The notes under the pieces are model-generated. The model was not told the origin of the DNA. It saw only the letters and a list, made by a program, of their open reading frames with translations, and ran no database searches. Made by a program: the position numbers and the translations under genes. A DNA stretch of 6,520 nucleotides, taken from the NCBI GenBank assembly GCA_017828835.1, contig JAGAEK010000165.1, positions 1 through 6,520 on the forward strand, read 5' to 3'. The DNA is from Oscillospiraceae bacterium. Lineage in GTDB: Bacteria > Bacillota > Clostridia > Oscillospirales > Ruminococcaceae. Below are positions 5,347 to 6,520 of the stretch, piece after piece (the stretch's first letter is position 1; every line of letters begins with the position of its first letter).

Positions 5347-6520
5347 ATGGAATTTGTGCTTTCGATTTTGCCGTACGTTGCGCCTGTATTGTTAGGTTTC
5401 TTCGCTTTGATCGGGCTTATCGCCGGTTTGATCCGAGGATGTTGGTCCAGCGTGTTGGTTTTTATCAAAAACGTGATCGCCGTTGTCGTTGCGATTTTCG
5501 TTTCCCCTATCTTAATTTCGGTATTGTCTTCCGCGCTGAAGAAACTTCTTATGCCTGTAATCAATTTTTCGGGATTTATGAATGACATTCCGAAAACCAC
5601 GGCGGCTCTGGAAGCTTTGTTCAACGCTTTATTTTCCGTTCTTATCTTCACTTTGGTCTTTTTGTTGGCCTTGTTTATTTTGTCTCTGATCTTTATCGCT
5701 TTCATAAAACCTATCAGAAAATTAGAGCAAAATACTTTGAAAAAGAAAGCTGTTTCCCGTCTGTTGGGCGGCGTTTTGGGTATATTGACCGGCGCTTTGG
5801 TTTGTATCGCGATATCCATGCCGGTATTCGGATTGTCTCACACCTGCCGTGACGTATTGGTTTCCGTTAACTCATGGGGCGAAAAAACTCCTGAGATCGT
5901 CGAACAAAATAACGATAAAATCAGCGACGGCTCCAACGTCTTTTCCGCTTTGCTCGACAACACGGCTGCCGATATAATGTGGAAATACGGTCAGAAAACA
6001 ATATATAATATGACCGCCTCGATCAAAACCGAAAACGGTAAAACAAATCTGGACGCCGAGGTCCAAAAATCGGTTCGTCTCGTTCAAAAATGTCTGTCTC
6101 TGTTTGACCGTCCTATCACCGAATTCGGAGATACCGAAATCCAGAACTTAAAAGATTTTATCTTAAATTTCGACTATAAAAAAGACGTATTCTTACCGGA
6201 AGTGGTCTCCGGTCTGCTGAACGATATTTCAGATAAATGGTTAAACCGCGAATCTTTCTTCGGATTGAAACCCTTCGGCCTCGACGAGGATTCTACCCGT
6301 CAGCTCTTCGTCGATATTTACACGATTTTTTCCAAAACGACGCCCAAAAATCTGTTCGGCGAATTGCAAACAATTACTGACATTTTTGAAATATTGCAGA
6401 AAAATCAGCTCCTCGCTATCTCAAACAATATGGACGCTCTCTTTGAAACCGCCTACAAAAACGGTGTTCTGGACGAAATCAAAAATAAAGTATCCGCTAA
6501 TCCGGATACCTCCGTCTTGA
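5347..6520 (+). CDS. CvpA-like membrane protein with a long C-terminal extension (3' end missing)
   Basis: The frame opens at ATG 5347, with AAAGGA 6 nt upstream, and has no stop before the window ends: 391 codons plus one base. Hydrophobic segments lie at about residues 7-29, 35-60, 92-120 and 138-162. The short G-IAGLIRG turn after helix 1 and the SRLLGGVLGILTGALV stretch at helix 4 resemble the CvpA (colicin V production) family, whose members are usually about 160-200 residues. The basic loop between helices 3 and 4 (KPIRKLEQNTLKKKAVSR) should be cytoplasmic, which places both the N-terminus and everything after residue 163 outside the membrane. That extension, at least 228 residues, is polar, has no motif I recognise, and looks mostly helical. 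CvpA-like membership is a judgement from pattern. The transcript appears to start at the strong promoter just upstream, independent of ireB. Confidence 0.8.
   Translation, partial: MEFVLSILPYVAPVLLGFFALIGLIAGLIRGCWSSVLVFIKNVIAVVVAIFVSPILISVLSSALKKLLMPVINFSGFMNDIPKTTAALEALFNALFSVLIFTLVFLLALFILSLIFIAFIKPIRKLEQNTLKKKAVSRLLGGVLGILTGALVCIAISMPVFGLSHTCRDVLVSVNSWGEKTPEIVEQNNDKISDGSNVFSALLDNTAADIMWKYGQKTIYNMTASIKTENGKTNLDAEVQKSVRLVQKCLSLFDRPITEFGDTEIQNLKDFILNFDYKKDVFLPEVVSGLLNDISDKWLNRESFFGLKPFGLDEDSTRQLFVDIYTIFSKTTPKNLFGELQTITDIFEILQKNQLLAISNNMDALFETAYKNGVLDEIKNKVSANPDTSVL

Noticed and set aside
5343..5819. Minus-strand 158-codon open frame opposite the CvpA-like gene
   Set aside because: The plus-strand frame has a consensus promoter, a ribosome binding site and coherent membrane helices over 391 codons. 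The antisense frame has a Lys/Ile/Asn/Thr-rich composition typical of a reversed hydrophobic gene.

Overview
The window looks like a chromosomal segment of a Gram-positive Bacillota, most likely a gut-type Clostridia. This rests on an IreB-family protein, GGAGG-type ribosome binding sites, sigma-A-like promoters, U-tract terminators, a secreted Ig-like/transglutaminase-type protein, and a stand-alone PduL. I cannot name a genus from the sequence alone. No RNA gene, insertion sequence or CRISPR array is visible.

Layout. (1) Bases 3-1748, plus strand: the 3' part of a large, probably cell-surface protein. It enters the window inside a tandem array of 18-bp units read as a Glu/Ser/Thr/Ile hexapeptide, continues through two bacterial Ig-like (BIG2) domains, and ends in a transglutaminase-like domain with an intact Cys-His-Asp triad. 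A strong hairpin terminator follows and separates it from the convergent genes to the right. (2) Bases 1830-3987, minus strand: a compact operon of a 173-aa four-helix membrane protein, a 72-aa two-helix membrane protein and class II fumarase (fumC). The gaps are 26 and 14 nt, and a candidate promoter sits just upstream of the first gene. (3) Bases 4136-4714, minus strand: pduL, a zinc-dependent phosphate acyltransferase without an encapsulation-peptide extension. It has its own promoter and terminator. (4) Bases 4895-5143, plus strand: ireB, a small phosphoprotein of the IreK/PASTA-kinase pathway, also a single-gene unit with its own promoter and terminator. (5) Bases 5347-6520, plus strand: the start of a long CvpA-like membrane protein that runs off the window. 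It is driven by a perfect-consensus TTGACA-17-TATAAT promoter and has a hairpin in its leader.

Functional reading. The two recognisable enzymes are central carbon functions: fumarate/malate interconversion, and acyl-CoA/acyl-phosphate exchange for acetate or propionate production. IreB and the surface protein relate to the cell envelope. The promoters and terminators divide the window into five separate transcription units, so there is no sign of one dedicated multi-gene system. The least explained items are the hexapeptide array, the two small membrane proteins ahead of fumC, and the extended CvpA-like protein.
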